From: an uncultured Lachnospiraceae bacterium
GTDB taxonomy: Bacteria > Bacillota > Clostridia > Lachnospirales > Lachnospiraceae
DNA: 21,808 bases
Direction of reading: 5' to 3'
Assembly (NCBI GenBank): GCA_937916415.1
Contig: CALGGH010000027.1
Location: 1-21,808, forward strand
In this document: in pieces, positions 21,307 through 21,808 of the stretch
Position numbering within the stretch: the first letter of the stretch is position 1
Layout: each line of letters opens with the position of its first letter
The notes under the pieces: model-generated
Seen by the model: the letters and a program-made list of their open reading frames with translations, nothing else
What the model was told of the DNA's origin: nothing
The model's database searches: none
Position numbers and translations under genes: made by a program

Positions 21307-21600
21307 GATGATCTTCTTTCTTTAAAAAAATTAATTCTCTTTTACAAGAGTGTACTCCTACGAAAATGGCAAAAACCGCGTTTTCATATGCCTTTTTGTC
21401 TCCGCAGGCCTCCTTCAGGAGCCGCAAACCTCCAATGCATTTTCACTGAATAAACATCACAAATTGTAAAAAGAGAACAGAATATGCCGTAGCTTCCTGT
21501 GGAATAGGTAATTTCAGCCTCGCATGAAGCTAAATTTATCCAACCAAATATGATGATAAATCTATTTTAGTTTGTCGTGAATCGTTATACTGACGAAAGA
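21307..21600. other. lacI upstream region, no gene
   Basis: AT-rich and free of convincing coding frames. Palindromes: CTCTT-TTAC-AAGAG at 21337-21350, about 30 bases before the lacI start and a possible autoregulatory site; CTCCT-TC-AGGAG at 21410-21421; and the half-site AGCTAAATTTAT at 21528-21539. I cannot assign a clear lacI promoter. TATACT at 21587-21592 is a plus-strand -10 look-alike without a good -35. Confidence 0.4.
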
Positions 21601-21615
21601 AGCGGAGAAAATTTG

Positions 21616-21808
21616 TATAATAGTTCCGTTACGCATGTCAAAAGGCAGTCATCCTCAGATGGCTGCCTTGGAAATCCATCTTAAGACAGGCTAAGGAACC
21701 GTCAATAATTAGTGTCTGCTGAAAAATTAAAATTCAAGTCGACGATACCCCCATCGCTGTGATTTCCAGGTGCCAGATAGCCAGCCAGGGGAACCGTGAT
21801 TAAATAAA
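21616..21808 (+). other. Possible start of a structured plus-strand transcript, cut by the window end
   Basis: TATAAT at 21616-21621 is followed by a 12-bp hairpin (21642-21653 pairing with 21658-21669, one G-T wobble, CTCA loop). A second pairing, AGACA and CTAA with TTAGTGTCT, lies at about 21684-21717. No open frame is visible and no -35 is convincing. It could be a small RNA, a leader, or a palindromic repeat; note GGAACCGTC, similar to the REP core of 18193-18291. Not matched to any known family. Confidence 0.3.

Noticed and set aside
21176..21427. Upstream frame overlapping the lacI start
   Set aside because: TTG start only two bases from GGAGG and a C-terminal part that is lacI read in another frame; no independent support.

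Overview
The window looks like a chromosomal segment of a moderately GC-rich Firmicute, most likely a Lachnospiraceae-type gut or rumen bacterium. The pointers are strong AGGAGG-type ribosome binding sites, a Gram-positive lipoprotein sugar-binding protein with a two-permease ABC importer that lacks its own ATPase, and a mannan-oligosaccharide locus built like those of Roseburia and relatives. Almost every intact gene lies on the minus strand, so transcription runs from high to low coordinates.

Right half (about 9.9-21.3 kb): a beta-manno-oligosaccharide uptake and phosphorolysis locus. In transcription order it holds a LacI-type regulator, a lipoprotein solute-binding protein, two MalF/MalG-like permeases, a cellobiose/mannobiose 2-epimerase, two GH130 phosphorylases (GH130_1-like mannosylglucose phosphorylase and GH130_2-like manno-oligosaccharide phosphorylase), a polytopic GT-C-like membrane protein and a cytoplasmic SGNH esterase resembling mannan acetylesterases. 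Inferred pathway: import of short acetylated mannosides, deacetylation, stepwise phosphorolysis to mannose-1-phosphate, epimerisation of Man-Man to Man-Glc, and final phosphorolysis. The second permease carries an in-frame amber codon. No endo-mannanase, ATPase or phosphomannomutase is present in the window.

Middle (about 8.1-9.9 kb): a NUDIX hydrolase and a class I mannose-6-phosphate isomerase. The isomerase logically completes mannose-phosphate entry into glycolysis. Upstream of them, on the opposite strand, is a possible short structured transcript with its own terminator.

3.4-8.15 kb: a hicAB toxin-antitoxin pair under a promoter fully overlapped by a 26-bp palindrome. It runs without a gap into an operon encoding an AIM24-family protein, a MotA/TolQ/ExbB channel protein, an ExbD/TolR protein, two more membrane-anchored proteins with ExbD-like outer domains, and a membrane-anchored protein with an OB-like segment. 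A proton-driven stator-like complex in a presumed Gram-positive, headed by a toxin-antitoxin module, has no function I can name.

Left (1-3.4 kb): an accessory region with an orphan HicB-like gene, a small unknown gene, and a TnpB-family (IS605 OrfB, RNA-guided nuclease) gene cut in two. Its first 101 codons lie on the minus strand (2490 to about 2188) and the remaining ~349 on the plus strand (about 957 to 2009). Both breakpoints carry the same 15-bp near-palindrome in inverted orientation, so inverting 946-2201 would rebuild one ~450-codon frame. Two of the three RuvC catalytic positions are serine instead of aspartate. Nearby are a 17-bp x4 tandem array inside a perfect inverted repeat and the remnant of an Rpn-type transposase/nuclease. 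I judge the inversion-split, nuclease-dead TnpB and the hicAB-AIM24-ExbB/ExbD operon to be the most interesting items.
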